Shown one piece after another: positions 25,896 through 34,570 of a stretch of DNA of 64,000 nucleotides. Position 1 is the first letter of the stretch. The number at the start of each line of letters is the position of its first letter. The position numbers were made by a program, and so were the translations under genes. The stretch is from Geomicrobium sediminis (lineage in GTDB: Bacteria; Bacillota; Bacilli; Bacillales; Marinococcaceae), in the NCBI RefSeq assembly GCF_016908595.1, contig NZ_JAFBEC010000007.1:124001-188000 (forward strand), read 5' to 3'. The notes below the pieces were generated by a model. The model was not told the DNA's origin. It saw only the letters and a program-made list of their open reading frames with translations, and did no database searches.

Positions 25896-27164
25896 TTACC
25901 ACTCCTCTTCTTGCAACGAATGTACGTACATTCTTAGTTGTTGATTATCTTCTTGTAAAGCTAATGCACGTTTAAAAGCAGTCATTGCTTCTTCACGTTT
26001 ACCATTTTCAAGTAACAAGTACCCGTACTCTTCCATCGCTAGTCCATCAGAAGAAAGGTATTCTTGTACTTGTTCAAACAAAAGCAGCGCACCTTCTACA
26101 TCATCATCAAGTTGCTTTGCTTTTCCTTCGTAATATAAAAACAGCGGATCTTCTTCTCCACTCGTTTTCAAACGATCAAGCAAAGTCATAATTTCATCGG
26201 CATCTTCTTGTTCATAATACAGTTCTAAAAGTTGCGAAGCCGCTTTATGGTTCGCTGGATTTAAATCAAGCACACGTAAAAAGGCACGTGTCGCCTCATC
26301 GGTTGCACCTGTTGTTTGGTTTAGATGTCCTTGTTTTAGATACAACTGTTCATTTTCTTCGTCTTGAACGAGACCTGCTCGTGTAAGCTCTAATGCCTTG
26401 TCAGCGTTCCCTTCTTGCTCATACGCTTCAATTAACGGAACGTAAAGACTCGTAAAGGCAGGGTCCTTCGCTCGGAGCGCTTCTAACTGTTCAATGGCAG
26501 TCTCCGTCATTCCTGCTTGAAGGGCAGTGAAGCCATAGCCGAACAACGCTCTCGGCTCAGCACGTTCATCAACCGCATCTTCGTAGTAATTGAGAGCAGT
26601 CTCCCATTCTCCTGTATTGCTGTAACTTTCTGCTAGCAACAAGTTCATGTTCGCTTCCTCAGAGGAAAATCCATGTTCAATCGCTTGCTTCAAATACGGA
26701 ATTGCCTTCTGGTAGCTCCCTTGTTCAACATAGTAACTTCCGATACCTGCAAGTAGAACCGGCTCTTTTGGAGCAACTTCCATCGCTTTGAACAGCTTTT
26801 GTTCAGCTACTTCTTCTAGCCCTTGCAATTGATACAAGTCTGCAAGTAACATTTGTGCTTCTACATAAGCGTGGTCTCTTTGGTCAATGTTCTCTAGACT
26901 CGTAATTGCCGTCTCTTCTTCATCAAGATCAATCGCAGCCTCTGCTTTTAACGTAAGTAAGCTTCCTTCATTCGGAAACTTCACGAGTAATTCATCAATG
27001 ATTGTCATGCTTTTTTCGGCATGTCCAAGTTCTTGATAAATCGCGGCTACTTGAAACTGTGTATCGTCATCTTCATGATTTTCAAGCGCGTTAAGAATCG
27101 TTAGTCCTCTCTCAACATCGCCTTCTTCAATGAGTTGTACAGCTTCCATTAGCTGCTCTTGCAT
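25896..27164 (-). CDS. ypiA: Tetratricopeptide-repeat protein YpiA
   Basis: The 422-residue acidic protein is made almost entirely of TPR units (for example KAIPYLKQAIEHG, ATRAFLRVLDLNPANHKA, EEAMTAFKRALAL) with no transmembrane segment. TPR proteins are scaffolds; the specific partner is unknown. GGAGGGG precedes the ATG. It has its own promoter with an extended -10, downstream of the small-RNA-like unit. Confidence 0.9.
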   Translation of the reverse strand: MQEQLMEAVQLIEEGDVERGLTILNALENHEDDDTQFQVAAIYQELGHAEKSMTIIDELLVKFPNEGSLLTLKAEAAIDLDEEETAITSLENIDQRDHAYVEAQMLLADLYQLQGLEEVAEQKLFKAMEVAPKEPVLLAGIGSYYVEQGSYQKAIPYLKQAIEHGFSSEEANMNLLLAESYSNTGEWETALNYYEDAVDERAEPRALFGYGFTALQAGMTETAIEQLEALRAKDPAFTSLYVPLIEAYEQEGNADKALELTRAGLVQDEENEQLYLKQGHLNQTTGATDEATRAFLRVLDLNPANHKAASQLLELYYEQEDADEIMTLLDRLKTSGEEDPLFLYYEGKAKQLDDDVEGALLLFEQVQEYLSSDGLAMEEYGYLLLENGKREEAMTAFKRALALQEDNQQLRMYVHSLQEEEW

Positions 27165-27199
27165 ACAACCCCTCCATTACCGATCTAAATTCCTTCTTA

Positions 27200-27208
27200 A
27201 TTATAGCA
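27200..27208 (-). promoter_or_regulatory. ypiA promoter, extended -10
   Basis: On the minus strand TGCTATAAT (box at plus 27200-27205, TGC next to it) is a perfect extended -10, about 36 bp before the ypiA ATG. The -35 region is weak. An inverted repeat GAACAAT-tggtc-ATTGTTC lies about 45-65 bp upstream of the box. Confidence 0.6.
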
Positions 27209-27342
27209 AAAACCGACGAACAATGGCTACGTTTGAACGTTACAAGGAAGTGAACAATTGGTCATTGTTCCATATTTTTTGCTATAAGTAAAATGATAAT
27301 GAGCATCGTAGCAAAACTTGTTCACTAAATCAAAAAAACAAC

Positions 27343-27388
27343 AAAAAAAAAGCCCGAACCATAAAGCGTAAACGCTTACAATTCGGGC
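27343..27388 (-). terminator. Terminator of the candidate small RNA
   Basis: GCCCGAA/TTCGGGC outer stem, AAGCGT/ACGCTT inner stem, then nine T on the minus strand. Confidence 0.85.
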
Positions 27389-27442
27389 CGAGCAAAATAG
27401 CGCTCTAGATTATGGATAGGAGTGGAGAGAAACCATACGCTA
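27343..27442 (-). ncRNA. Candidate small regulatory RNA, about 100 nt
   Basis: A promoter TTGACC, 16 nt, TATACT (plus 27471-27476 and 27449-27454) predicts a start near 27442. About 55 nt on, a hairpin with GCCCGAA/TTCGGGC (27352-27358, 27382-27388) and an inner AAGCGT/ACGCTT stem runs into nine T. A small GAGC/GCTC hairpin precedes it. The 5' part is CU-rich (UUUCUCUCCACUCC), complementary to ribosome binding sites, as in many Gram-positive small RNAs. The only frame in it is 8 codons without a ribosome site. An attenuator for ypiA is the alternative, but ypiA has its own promoter. Confidence 0.55.
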
Positions 27443-27448
27443 ACTATT

Positions 27449-27476
27449 AGTATACGCAACTTCTTAAAAAGGTCAA
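27449..27476 (-). promoter_or_regulatory. Promoter of the candidate small RNA
   Basis: TTGACC (27471-27476), 16-nt spacer, TATACT (27449-27454) on the minus strand. Five of six bases match the housekeeping consensus in each box. Confidence 0.65.
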
Positions 27477-27499
27477 GGGGTTTTCAGAAAAATTATTAT

Positions 27500-27543
27500 T
27501 TTATTTTTTAAAGCCTTCCACACATGTTGTGTGAAAGGCTTTT
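27500..27543 (-). terminator. Terminator of the hisC-tyrA-aroA unit
   Basis: AAAGCCTT (27510-27517) and AAGGCTTT (27536-27543) with an inner CACAC/GTGTG stem, followed by T-rich sequence on the minus strand, starting 4 bp after the aroA stop. Confidence 0.88.
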
Positions 27544-27546
27544 ATT

Positions 27547-28839
27547 CTAGCGTGACAAGTCTTTAAGCATATCAAAAAAGTTCGGGTAAGAAACAGCAAC
27601 TGCCTCTTTTCGCAAGATTGTCGTTTCTCCTTCTGCAATGAGGTTAGCAATCGCAAACGCCATCCCGATTCGGTGATCACCAAATGAATCCACCGTAGCT
27701 GCATAAAGAGGCGTTGGGCCGTTGATGACCATGCCATCATTCGTAGACGTAATATCTGCACCCATTTTCACAAGTTGGTCGACAACCGTATCAATACGGT
27801 TCGTTTCTTTGTATTTCAGCTCTTCTGCATCTTTAATAACCGTTTTGCCTTCTGCTTGTGTTGCAAGCACAGCAAGTACAGGAATTTCGTCAATCAAACG
27901 CGGGATCAGTTCCCCATCAATTGTCGTAGCGTTTAACTTCTTATATTGTATCGTCAAATCCGCGACAGGTTCGCCGCTCTGTTCACGTTCATTGGATACC
28001 GTCAATTGAGCACCCATCTTTTTAAGTACATCAAGAATACCTGCTCGCGTCGGGTTAATTCCCACATTTTGAATCTTCACTTCGCTGTTAGGAACAATTG
28101 CTGTCGCAACGAGCGGAAATGCCGCTGAAGAAATGTCTCCTGGGACGTTCACAACTCCGCCCCCTTGAAGTGATTGACCACCCTCAATTGAGACACCTGT
28201 CTCTGTTATGAGTAAGTTTACACCAAAGGCTTGTAACATACGTTCAGTATGGTCTCGCGAACGATGGGGCTCAAGCACGGTTGTGACCCCTTTTGCCTGA
28301 AGGCCAGCTAACAAAATACTACTTTTCACTTGGGCACTCGCAACCGGTGACGTATGCGTAATGCCTGTTAAGTTTCCTCCTCGTACAGAAAGGGGCGTTA
28401 AGTTCGCCTCATCACGTCCATCAATCGTCGCGCCCATCGACCTTAAAGGCTTTGTGACACGCTTCATCGGCCGCTTCGCAATCGATTCATCTCCGATAAC
28501 AGTTTGGTAAAAGGAAAGGCCTGAGAGAATGCCTAGCATTAAACGAATCGTCGTACCTGAATTTCCTACGTCAAGCACTTCACTTGGCTCTTTTAGCCCA
28601 TCAATCCCTTTTCCGTGAACGATAATTTCATCACCAACGTGCTCAATCCGAACGCCGAGTTGTCTAAAACAACGAATCGTACTTAAACAATCTTCTCCCA
28701 TTAAAAAACCACGAATCGTTGTCGTTCCTTTTGCAATACTTCCAAACATCACGGCGCGATGTGAAATCGACTTATCACCAGGAACAGTAATCGTACCGCT
28801 TAAGCTTCTCACATCGGTTTGATTTTGTTCTACACTCAC
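27547..28839 (-). CDS. aroA: 5-enolpyruvylshikimate-3-phosphate synthase
   Basis: This enzyme makes EPSP from shikimate-3-phosphate and PEP, the step before chorismate synthase (called aroE in B. subtilis). The 430-residue protein shows the N-terminal [11 protein letters not shown] (about 20-30), the PEP/glyphosate loop [15 protein letters not shown] (about 87-101) and [13 protein letters not shown] near the C terminus. I chose GTG 28839 with AGGAG 9 nt upstream. It is the last gene of the aromatic supraoperon, 12 bp after tyrA. Confidence 0.96.
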   Translation of the reverse strand: MSVEQNQTDVRSLSGTITVPGDKSISHRAVMFGSIAKGTTTIRGFLMGEDCLSTIRCFRQLGVRIEHVGDEIIVHGKGIDGLKEPSEVLDVGNSGTTIRLMLGILSGLSFYQTVIGDESIAKRPMKRVTKPLRSMGATIDGRDEANLTPLSVRGGNLTGITHTSPVASAQVKSSILLAGLQAKGVTTVLEPHRSRDHTERMLQAFGVNLLITETGVSIEGGQSLQGGGVVNVPGDISSAAFPLVATAIVPNSEVKIQNVGINPTRAGILDVLKKMGAQLTVSNEREQSGEPVADLTIQYKKLNATTIDGELIPRLIDEIPVLAVLATQAEGKTVIKDAEELKYKETNRIDTVVDQLVKMGADITSTNDGMVINGPTPLYAATVDSFGDHRIGMAFAIANLIAEGETTILRKEAVAVSYPNFFDMLKDLSR

Positions 28840-28851
28840 TCGTCTCAACTC

Positions 28852-29961
28852 CTATTCGCCAACGTATGTCGTAAATTTATGACTTTGCAAACACGCTTCT
28901 GCACGCGATCGTTCTTCAACCGAGCGAAATGACAATCGTAAAACACCCATAATGTCTTCTCTCGCTTCAATAATTCGGATGTTCGTAATGCTAATCTCAC
29001 ATTCTGCTAAATAACCGGTAACGTCAGAGATGACACCGGGGTGGTCAGGAACGTCAACATATAAGTCATTTAACGTTGGGATCGCGCCCGCCTTCTTCAC
29101 CGGCAGCCCATCGCGGTGACGCTTTGCATCGGCAAAGAATGCGTGCAGACCATTAGCATCCGCAGCTTTAATCAGCTCGGTTACACGCTCCATATCGTCT
29201 CGCCAATCTTCCATCATCGTTTGCAATACGTCCTTGTTGTGTAATAAAATGTCTCGCCACATAATTGGGTTTGCAGAAGCAATACGGGTAATATCTTTAA
29301 ACCCACCTGCTGCTAAGTTCGTAATCATCGGGTGCTCTTCTTCTAATCCTTTTAATTGGTGCACGAGAGCTGATGCAACGATATGTGGCAAGTGACTAAC
29401 ACTTCCCGCCATCACATCATGACTTTTTGCGTCCATTGTCACAAACTTCGCATTTGAACCTTCTAATAGCTGTTTTAAGTGCTCGGTTGCTTTCTCACTC
29501 TCTTGATTTTCAGGTGGAACAAGAACATAAAATGCATTTTCGAACAAATCTGCTCTAGAACCGTGAACACCACTTTTATGAGAACCTGCCATCGGGTGTC
29601 CACCGATAAAGACAACCCCTCGCTCAACCAACTTCTCTGCGGCTTTTATAACCGTTAACTTCGTACTACCAACGTCAGTAATAACGACGTTGTCTTTAAG
29701 TTCGACATCGAGTAATTGAGTACTGATGATCTCAACGGTTTTTGATACAGGCGTTGCGATGACGATTGTATCTGCAACTTCTGCTGCCTCTTTAATTGAT
29801 GTCGATTGCTCATCAATGACATCTAGCAACTTCGCATGTTCTAATGTTCGTTCATCCAAATCAACACCGATCACTTTATGCTGTTGATTGCTTTTTTTAA
29901 TGGCTTGTGCAATGGACCCTCCAATTAGCCCCATCCCAATAACCACGACTGTTTGACTCAA
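28852..29961 (-). CDS. tyrA: Prephenate dehydrogenase with ACT domain
   Basis: TyrA oxidises prephenate to 4-hydroxyphenylpyruvate for tyrosine. The 369 residues have a Rossmann NAD site VVIGMGLIGGSIAQAI (about 5-20), a helical dimerisation domain with HPMAGSHKSG (His of the active site), and a C-terminal ACT domain (about 295-365) likely sensing tyrosine. The start is a TTG with AAGGAG upstream. A perfect 9-bp hairpin stands directly 5' of this ribosome site. Confidence 0.95.
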   Translation of the reverse strand: MSQTVVVIGMGLIGGSIAQAIKKSNQQHKVIGVDLDERTLEHAKLLDVIDEQSTSIKEAAEVADTIVIATPVSKTVEIISTQLLDVELKDNVVITDVGSTKLTVIKAAEKLVERGVVFIGGHPMAGSHKSGVHGSRADLFENAFYVLVPPENQESEKATEHLKQLLEGSNAKFVTMDAKSHDVMAGSVSHLPHIVASALVHQLKGLEEEHPMITNLAAGGFKDITRIASANPIMWRDILLHNKDVLQTMMEDWRDDMERVTELIKAADANGLHAFFADAKRHRDGLPVKKAGAIPTLNDLYVDVPDHPGVISDVTGYLAECEISITNIRIIEAREDIMGVLRLSFRSVEERSRAEACLQSHKFTTYVGE

Positions 29962-29979
29962 AGTGATTAACTCCTTAAT

Positions 29980-30001
29980 TGCCCTACGTAAACGTAGGGC
30001 A
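29980..30001 (-). promoter_or_regulatory. Perfect hairpin between hisC and tyrA
   Basis: TGCCCTACG (29980-29988) pairs with CGTAGGGCA (29993-30001) over a 4-nt loop. It has no T tract and ends 3 nt before the tyrA AAGGAG, so it may affect mRNA processing or tyrA translation. Confidence 0.55.
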
Positions 30002-30012
30002 TCTTGATTGGT

Positions 30013-31101
30013 TTATACGATAACGTCCTCAAAGGCTGAAATAAACTGATCATTCTCCTCTTTCGTTCCAAGAGAAACACGAATGCACGAAGGAAAACCG
30101 AGCGGCACTCCAGAACGAATGATAATCCCTTTTTGCATGAGTGCTTGAAAAACGTCATTGCCGTTCTTTTTCAGGTCCACGAGTAAAAAGTTCGTTTGAC
30201 TCGGGAACACGTAATACCCTTTGTCTTCAAAAAACGTTCGAAGTCGATCCCGTTCAACTTTGTTCTTCTCAAAACATGATTGAACAAACGCTTGATCAGA
30301 AAGCGCACGAATAGCTGCTTCTTGAGCAAATGTTGTCGTATTGAACGGAGGACGAATCGGTTCAACTTGACGAATAAAGTCTGCTTGACCGACAGCAAAT
30401 CCAAGTCGAAGGTTCGCTAATCCATACATTTTAGAAAACGTACGTAAGAGCAGTAAGTTCGAAAAGCGATCAAGTAGTGGAAGCGTACTTGGATAATCAG
30501 ACGCTTCTACATACTCTAAATAAGCTTCATCACTTACGACAAGTACATTCTCTGGAACGCGCTCTAAAAAGCTAACGAACTCCTCATCGTTTATGTAGTT
30601 TCCTGTCGGGTTATTCGGATTACACACCCACACAATTCGTGTCTCTTCGTTAATTGCAGCGAGCATCCGCTCCAAATCGTGATCGCCTTCTGCTGTTACT
30701 GGTACTTCAATCACTTCAGAGCCTTCAACCGTCGCATTGTGTTTATATTGTGAAAATGAAGGCGTTGCCATGACACTATTCGTCCCAGGTCCAAGCATTG
30801 CACGGCATAAAAATAAAATGACTTCATCAGATCCTGCACCGAACAGCAGTTGATCCTCATCTACTTGTAAATGCTCAGAAACCGCTTTACGAATCGTCGC
30901 TGCATGTCCGTCTGGATAAATTTGCGTCATTTTTGGCGCTGCCAAAAACTCAGAAACTTTCTCTGAAACTCCGTAAGGATTTTCATTGGATGCGAGCTTA
31001 ATGACTTCAGTTAAACCATATTGCTCTTTTACAGCTTCAATTGGTCTTCCTGGCTCATAAGGCGTCAATTCATTCATTGATTGCTTTAATGTAATCTTCA
31101 A
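30013..31101 (-). CDS. hisC: Histidinol-phosphate / aromatic aminotransferase
   Basis: HisC is a class I/II PLP aminotransferase that, in Bacillus, serves both histidine synthesis and the last step of Tyr/Phe synthesis. The 362-residue product has KLASNENPYG (about 33-42), VCNPNNPTGNY, the PLP Lys in LLRTFSKMYGLANLR (about 225-239) and C-terminal IRSGVPLGFPSCIRVSLGT. The start is best placed at TTG 31101 (KITLKQSMNELTPYEPG), matching the family N terminus with AAGG about 10 nt upstream. A terminator lies between trpA and this gene. Confidence 0.93.
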   Translation of the reverse strand: MKITLKQSMNELTPYEPGRPIEAVKEQYGLTEVIKLASNENPYGVSEKVSEFLAAPKMTQIYPDGHAATIRKAVSEHLQVDEDQLLFGAGSDEVILFLCRAMLGPGTNSVMATPSFSQYKHNATVEGSEVIEVPVTAEGDHDLERMLAAINEETRIVWVCNPNNPTGNYINDEEFVSFLERVPENVLVVSDEAYLEYVEASDYPSTLPLLDRFSNLLLLRTFSKMYGLANLRLGFAVGQADFIRQVEPIRPPFNTTTFAQEAAIRALSDQAFVQSCFEKNKVERDRLRTFFEDKGYYVFPSQTNFLLVDLKKNGNDVFQALMQKGIIIRSGVPLGFPSCIRVSLGTKEENDQFISAFEDVIV

Positions 31102-31133
31102 CGGTTCATCACCTTCCACGTACCTAAGAATTA

Positions 31134-31162
31134 AAAAGTGAGAAGAAATTCTCCTCACTTTT
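31134..31162 (-). terminator. Terminator between trpA and hisC
   Basis: AAAAGTGAG (31134-31142) pairs perfectly with CTCACTTTT (31154-31162) and on the minus strand runs into TTTTTAATT, 15 bp after the trpA stop. Confidence 0.75.
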
Positions 31163-31176
31163 GTATTTGTTCTATT

Positions 31177-31977
31177 TTACGATGAAACGAGCGATTGAAC
31201 AAATGTTTTTATTTGTAAAAGCGCTTTTGATCGTTGATTAGGATCACGTAACATCGTTTCATATTTTTCAATTTCCTTAACTATTCTCGAACCGACAACC
31301 GCTCCGTACCCTTGTGTATGCAAGCGAGCGACATGTTCTCGTTTAGAAACACCAAATCCAACTGCAAGGGGCACGCTACTTGACTCGCTTGCGGCTGTAA
31401 TAAACGTATCTAGCCTATGATCGAACTCTTCTCGTACTCCCGTGACTCCTAAGCTCGAAACACAGTACAAAAAGCCTTGTGCTTCTTTAGCGATCCGTTT
31501 GACACGTTCATTCGATGTTGGAGCGACGAGTGAAATCAAGACATTGCCATATTCATTGCACGTTTTCTTCATCTCATCATTTTCTTCATATGGAAGGTCA
31601 GGGACGAGCCAACCGTCGACTCCTGCCTCACTCGCGGCTTTCACTGCGTCGTGTAGGCCATACTTTAAAATTGGATTAACGTAACAAAACAATACGATTG
31701 GAATTCGGATTCCCGCTGCTCGGATTTGCCGTACTGTATCAATGACTGTCTGCAACGACGTGCCTTCTTGTAAGGAACGATTGGCAGCAGCTTGAATGAC
31801 AGGACCGTCCGCTAATGGATCTGAATAAGGTACACCTAATTCGAGAATATGGGCACCTGACTCTTCAAGCACTCGGGCGAGATCAATCGTCACTTCTATC
31901 GTAGGGTCACCTGCAACGATATAGGGGATAAACAATTGGTTATTGGTGTTCGCTGCTGCCTCAACTCGGTTCATCAT
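31177..31977 (-). CDS. trpA: Tryptophan synthase alpha subunit
   Basis: TrpA cleaves indole-3-glycerol phosphate to indole, which is passed to TrpB. The 266-residue TIM barrel has the catalytic Glu in [20 protein letters not shown] (about 37-56) and the Asp in [11 protein letters not shown]. The ATG overlaps the trpB stop by 4 bases, and GGGGGAG precedes it. Confidence 0.97.
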   Translation of the reverse strand: MMNRVEAAANTNNQLFIPYIVAGDPTIEVTIDLARVLEESGAHILELGVPYSDPLADGPVIQAAANRSLQEGTSLQTVIDTVRQIRAAGIRIPIVLFCYVNPILKYGLHDAVKAASEAGVDGWLVPDLPYEENDEMKKTCNEYGNVLISLVAPTSNERVKRIAKEAQGFLYCVSSLGVTGVREEFDHRLDTFITAASESSSVPLAVGFGVSKREHVARLHTQGYGAVVGSRIVKEIEKYETMLRDPNQRSKALLQIKTFVQSLVSS

Positions 31978-33170
31978 GACTCTCCCCCTTTATCATCACT
32001 CAATACGCCACGAATCGTATCAACGTCTTTGTCTCCACGACCTGATAAACAAATAAGAACAGATTGATCACTCGTCATCGTACTTGCTGTCTTCAACGCT
32101 AACGCAACGGCGTGCGCACTTTCAATAGCTGGTAAGATCCCCTCTGTTTGCGTTAACTTCACTAACGCATCAATCGCTTCAGCATCGGTAATCGCTTCGT
32201 AGTGTACCCGCTCTTCATCTTTCAAGTAAGCGTGCTCAGGACCGATGCCTGGATAATCTAAGCCGGCAGAGATGGAATACGGTTCTATAATTTGACCGTG
32301 TTCATCTTGAATCAAATACGTTAACGACCCATGGATGACCCCACGATCACCTTTTGATAGTGTTGCCGCATGTTCAGGCGTTTCAATTCCTTTTCCTCCA
32401 GCTTCAGCACCATACAACTGAACAGTAGGTTCATCAAGAAAACTTGTAAACATACCAATTGCATTGCTACCTCCACCGACACACGCAACGACGGCATCTG
32501 GTAATTGTTCCATTTGTCGTTTCGCTTCGTCACCAATTACCCGTTGAAATTCTCGAACCATGTAAGGATACGGGTGTGGTCCAACGACCGAGCCGATTAA
32601 ATACATCGTGTCATCAACGTGAGACACCCAATAGCGAATGGCTTCGTTCGTTGCATCTTTTAGCGTCTTTGATCCGCTTGTTGCTGGAACGACTTCTGCT
32701 CCTAGCAATTCCATACGAAAGACATTAAGCTTTTGACGCTCCATGTCTTTCTCACCCATAAAAATCTTGCACTCAAGGCCATATTTCGCAGCGACAGTTG
32801 CTGTAGCCACACCGTGCTGACCAGCTCCAGTTTCTGCGACGATCTTTGTTTTGCCCATTCGCTTTGCGAGTAGCGCTTGTCCGATGGCATTGTTAATTTT
32901 GTGCGCACCAGTGTGGAGCAAATCTTCACGCTTCAAATAAATCTTCGCGCCTCCAACTGTTTCTGAAAGTCGTTTCGCATACGTTAGAGGCGTTTCTCGT
33001 CCTGCATATTCTTTTAAAACTTCTTCATATTCTGCTAAAAAAGCGTCATCTACAAGCGCTTCTTTAAGACCTGCTTCTAGTTCTTCAAGAGCTGCCATCA
33101 CTGTTTCTGGAACGTACTTCCCCCCGAAGGGGCCGTATCTTCCTTTATGATCCGGATAAGACTGTTGCAT
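31974..33170 (-). CDS. trpB: Tryptophan synthase beta subunit
   Basis: TrpB condenses indole with serine, using PLP. The 398 residues show [18 protein letters not shown] at the N terminus, the PLP Lys in [17 protein letters not shown] (about 78-94), [10 protein letters not shown] and the phosphate loop [12 protein letters not shown]. The 5' end lies 26 bases inside trpF, with GGTGGGAG as its ribosome site, so the two are probably translationally coupled. Confidence 0.97.
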   Translation of the reverse strand: MQQSYPDHKGRYGPFGGKYVPETVMAALEELEAGLKEALVDDAFLAEYEEVLKEYAGRETPLTYAKRLSETVGGAKIYLKREDLLHTGAHKINNAIGQALLAKRMGKTKIVAETGAGQHGVATATVAAKYGLECKIFMGEKDMERQKLNVFRMELLGAEVVPATSGSKTLKDATNEAIRYWVSHVDDTMYLIGSVVGPHPYPYMVREFQRVIGDEAKRQMEQLPDAVVACVGGGSNAIGMFTSFLDEPTVQLYGAEAGGKGIETPEHAATLSKGDRGVIHGSLTYLIQDEHGQIIEPYSISAGLDYPGIGPEHAYLKDEERVHYEAITDAEAIDALVKLTQTEGILPAIESAHAVALALKTASTMTSDQSVLICLSGRGDKDVDTIRGVLSDDKGGES

Positions 33171-33804
33171 AATCTCCCACCTGCCTCATGATGCTTTTCA
33201 TTTTTATATCGTCTTTTTTACCTTCAGTTTCAATACCACTCGACACGTCGATGCCATCTGGTTGCATTTCTAGCAATTGTTGTACGTTGTGTTCATGAAC
33301 ACCACCTGCGATATACAGTGGTACATTTAATTGTTTTGCAAAGTGAATATACGTGGGTGCCTTTTTCCAATCAAACGTTTGCCCAGTACCACCTCGCTCG
33401 GTTTTCGTGCCTGCATCTACGATAAAACCATCAACAACAGGCGCATACGCACTCATTAAATCAAGTGTATTCCGATCGTGACGAAGTGCTTTTACGACAT
33501 GTTTCTCTGTTTTTTTCTGAATGTCTTTAATGAAACTTACAGTTTCTTCACCGTGAAATTGCAAAACATCAAAATCAACCGTTTCAAGTAGCTCATGAAC
33601 GTCTTCCTCTTTAGGGTTCACAAGCACTGCGAACGTTTCACAAAAGGCGTACGGGCCGTCTTTCATCCATTCAGCAACGTCTATCGCTTGCACTTGACGT
33701 TTGCTGTTTGCAAACACAAATCCTAATCCATTCGCACCGGACAAATAAGCATTTTTCACATCTTCACTCGAGCGTAACCCGCAATATTTAACGTAAGTTT
33801 GCAT
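33145..33804 (-). CDS. trpF: Phosphoribosylanthranilate isomerase
   Basis: TrpF isomerises N-(5-phosphoribosyl)anthranilate. The 219-residue TIM barrel begins [16 protein letters not shown] with the catalytic Cys, has [10 protein letters not shown], the catalytic Asp in [20 protein letters not shown] and [10 protein letters not shown]. The ATG 33804 has GAAGGTG 8 nt upstream. It overlaps trpC by 17 bases and trpB by 26. Confidence 0.95.
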   Translation of the reverse strand: MQTYVKYCGLRSSEDVKNAYLSGANGLGFVFANSKRQVQAIDVAEWMKDGPYAFCETFAVLVNPKEEDVHELLETVDFDVLQFHGEETVSFIKDIQKKTEKHVVKALRHDRNTLDLMSAYAPVVDGFIVDAGTKTERGGTGQTFDWKKAPTYIHFAKQLNVPLYIAGGVHEHNVQQLLEMQPDGIDVSSGIETEGKKDDIKMKSIMRQVGDYATVLSGS

Positions 33805-34570
33805 GAATGGCACCTTCTTTTAATTGAGGGATTGTCTCTGTTGGTGAACCGTTCGTGACGAGATGCTCACCGACTAACATTGCATCTGCACCTGCTTGCA
33901 CAACTTGCTCTACATCTTGCTTTTTATGAATACCGCTCTCACTAACAACGAAACATTCTTTCGGAATATGTTTGACTAACTGCTCTGTTACGTCCAGTGA
34001 TGTTTGAAATGTCTTCAAATCACGGTTGTTAACACCAAGTAAACGAGGACTGCTATAGGCCAACACTTCCTCTAGTTCTTCCAAATTATGAACCTCAACT
34101 AAAACGTCAAGTCCGAGGTCAGTTGCAATTTTCGTATACGCTTCAATTTGTTTGCCATCTAAGACCGCTGCAATTAATAAAATCGCATCGGCCCCAATCG
34201 AAGCACTTTCAAAGATTTGCCGCTCATCGATGATGAAGTCTTTTCGAAGAACAGGAATGTTCGTGACCGCTTTTACGACTTGTAAGTCTTGATTTGTCCC
34301 TTTAAAAAAAGGCGTGTCTGTTAATACCGAAATTGTATCTGCCCCACCTGATTCATACAGCTTTGCTTGAGACAAAATGTCCATTCCTAATGCTAAATCA
34401 CCTTTGGAAGGAGACGCACGTTTTATTTCAGCAATTAAACCGACACCCGTCTGTTCCTTACCGTCTTTTAACGCTTGATAAAATCCACGTGTCGGTTTTT
34501 CTTGCCGTTCAAATTGTGCGGGTAGCGTTTTTATCAGTTCACGTTTCTTTGCGATAATTTGTTCAAGCAT
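33788..34570 (-). CDS. trpC: Indole-3-glycerol phosphate synthase
   Basis: TrpC closes the indole ring by decarboxylation and dehydration. The 260-residue barrel has AEIKRASPSKGDLA (Lys and Glu of the active site, about 53-66), VLRKDFIIDERQIFES, GVNNRDLKTF and VVSESGIHKKQDV. I chose ATG 34570 (MLEQIIAKKREL), with a GAGGAGGAG run upstream, overlapping trpD by 8 bases. Confidence 0.96.
   Translation of the reverse strand: MLEQIIAKKRELIKTLPAQFERQEKPTRGFYQALKDGKEQTGVGLIAEIKRASPSKGDLALGMDILSQAKLYESGGADTISVLTDTPFFKGTNQDLQVVKAVTNIPVLRKDFIIDERQIFESASIGADAILLIAAVLDGKQIEAYTKIATDLGLDVLVEVHNLEELEEVLAYSSPRLLGVNNRDLKTFQTSLDVTEQLVKHIPKECFVVSESGIHKKQDVEQVVQAGADAMLVGEHLVTNGSPTETIPQLKEGAIHANLR

Larger units (their letters stand above)
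27165..27546 (-). other. 382-bp gene-free region between aroA and ypiA
   Basis: On the minus strand this gap holds, in order, the aroA terminator, a complete promoter-to-terminator unit of about 100 nt (candidate small RNA), a 7-5-7 inverted repeat (27252-27270) and the ypiA promoter. No coding frame with a ribosome site and reasonable length is seen. Confidence 0.8.

Noticed and set aside
27290-27310. Fur-box-like AATGATAATGAG upstream of ypiA
   Set aside because: Only one half-site is convincing; the second arm does not match.
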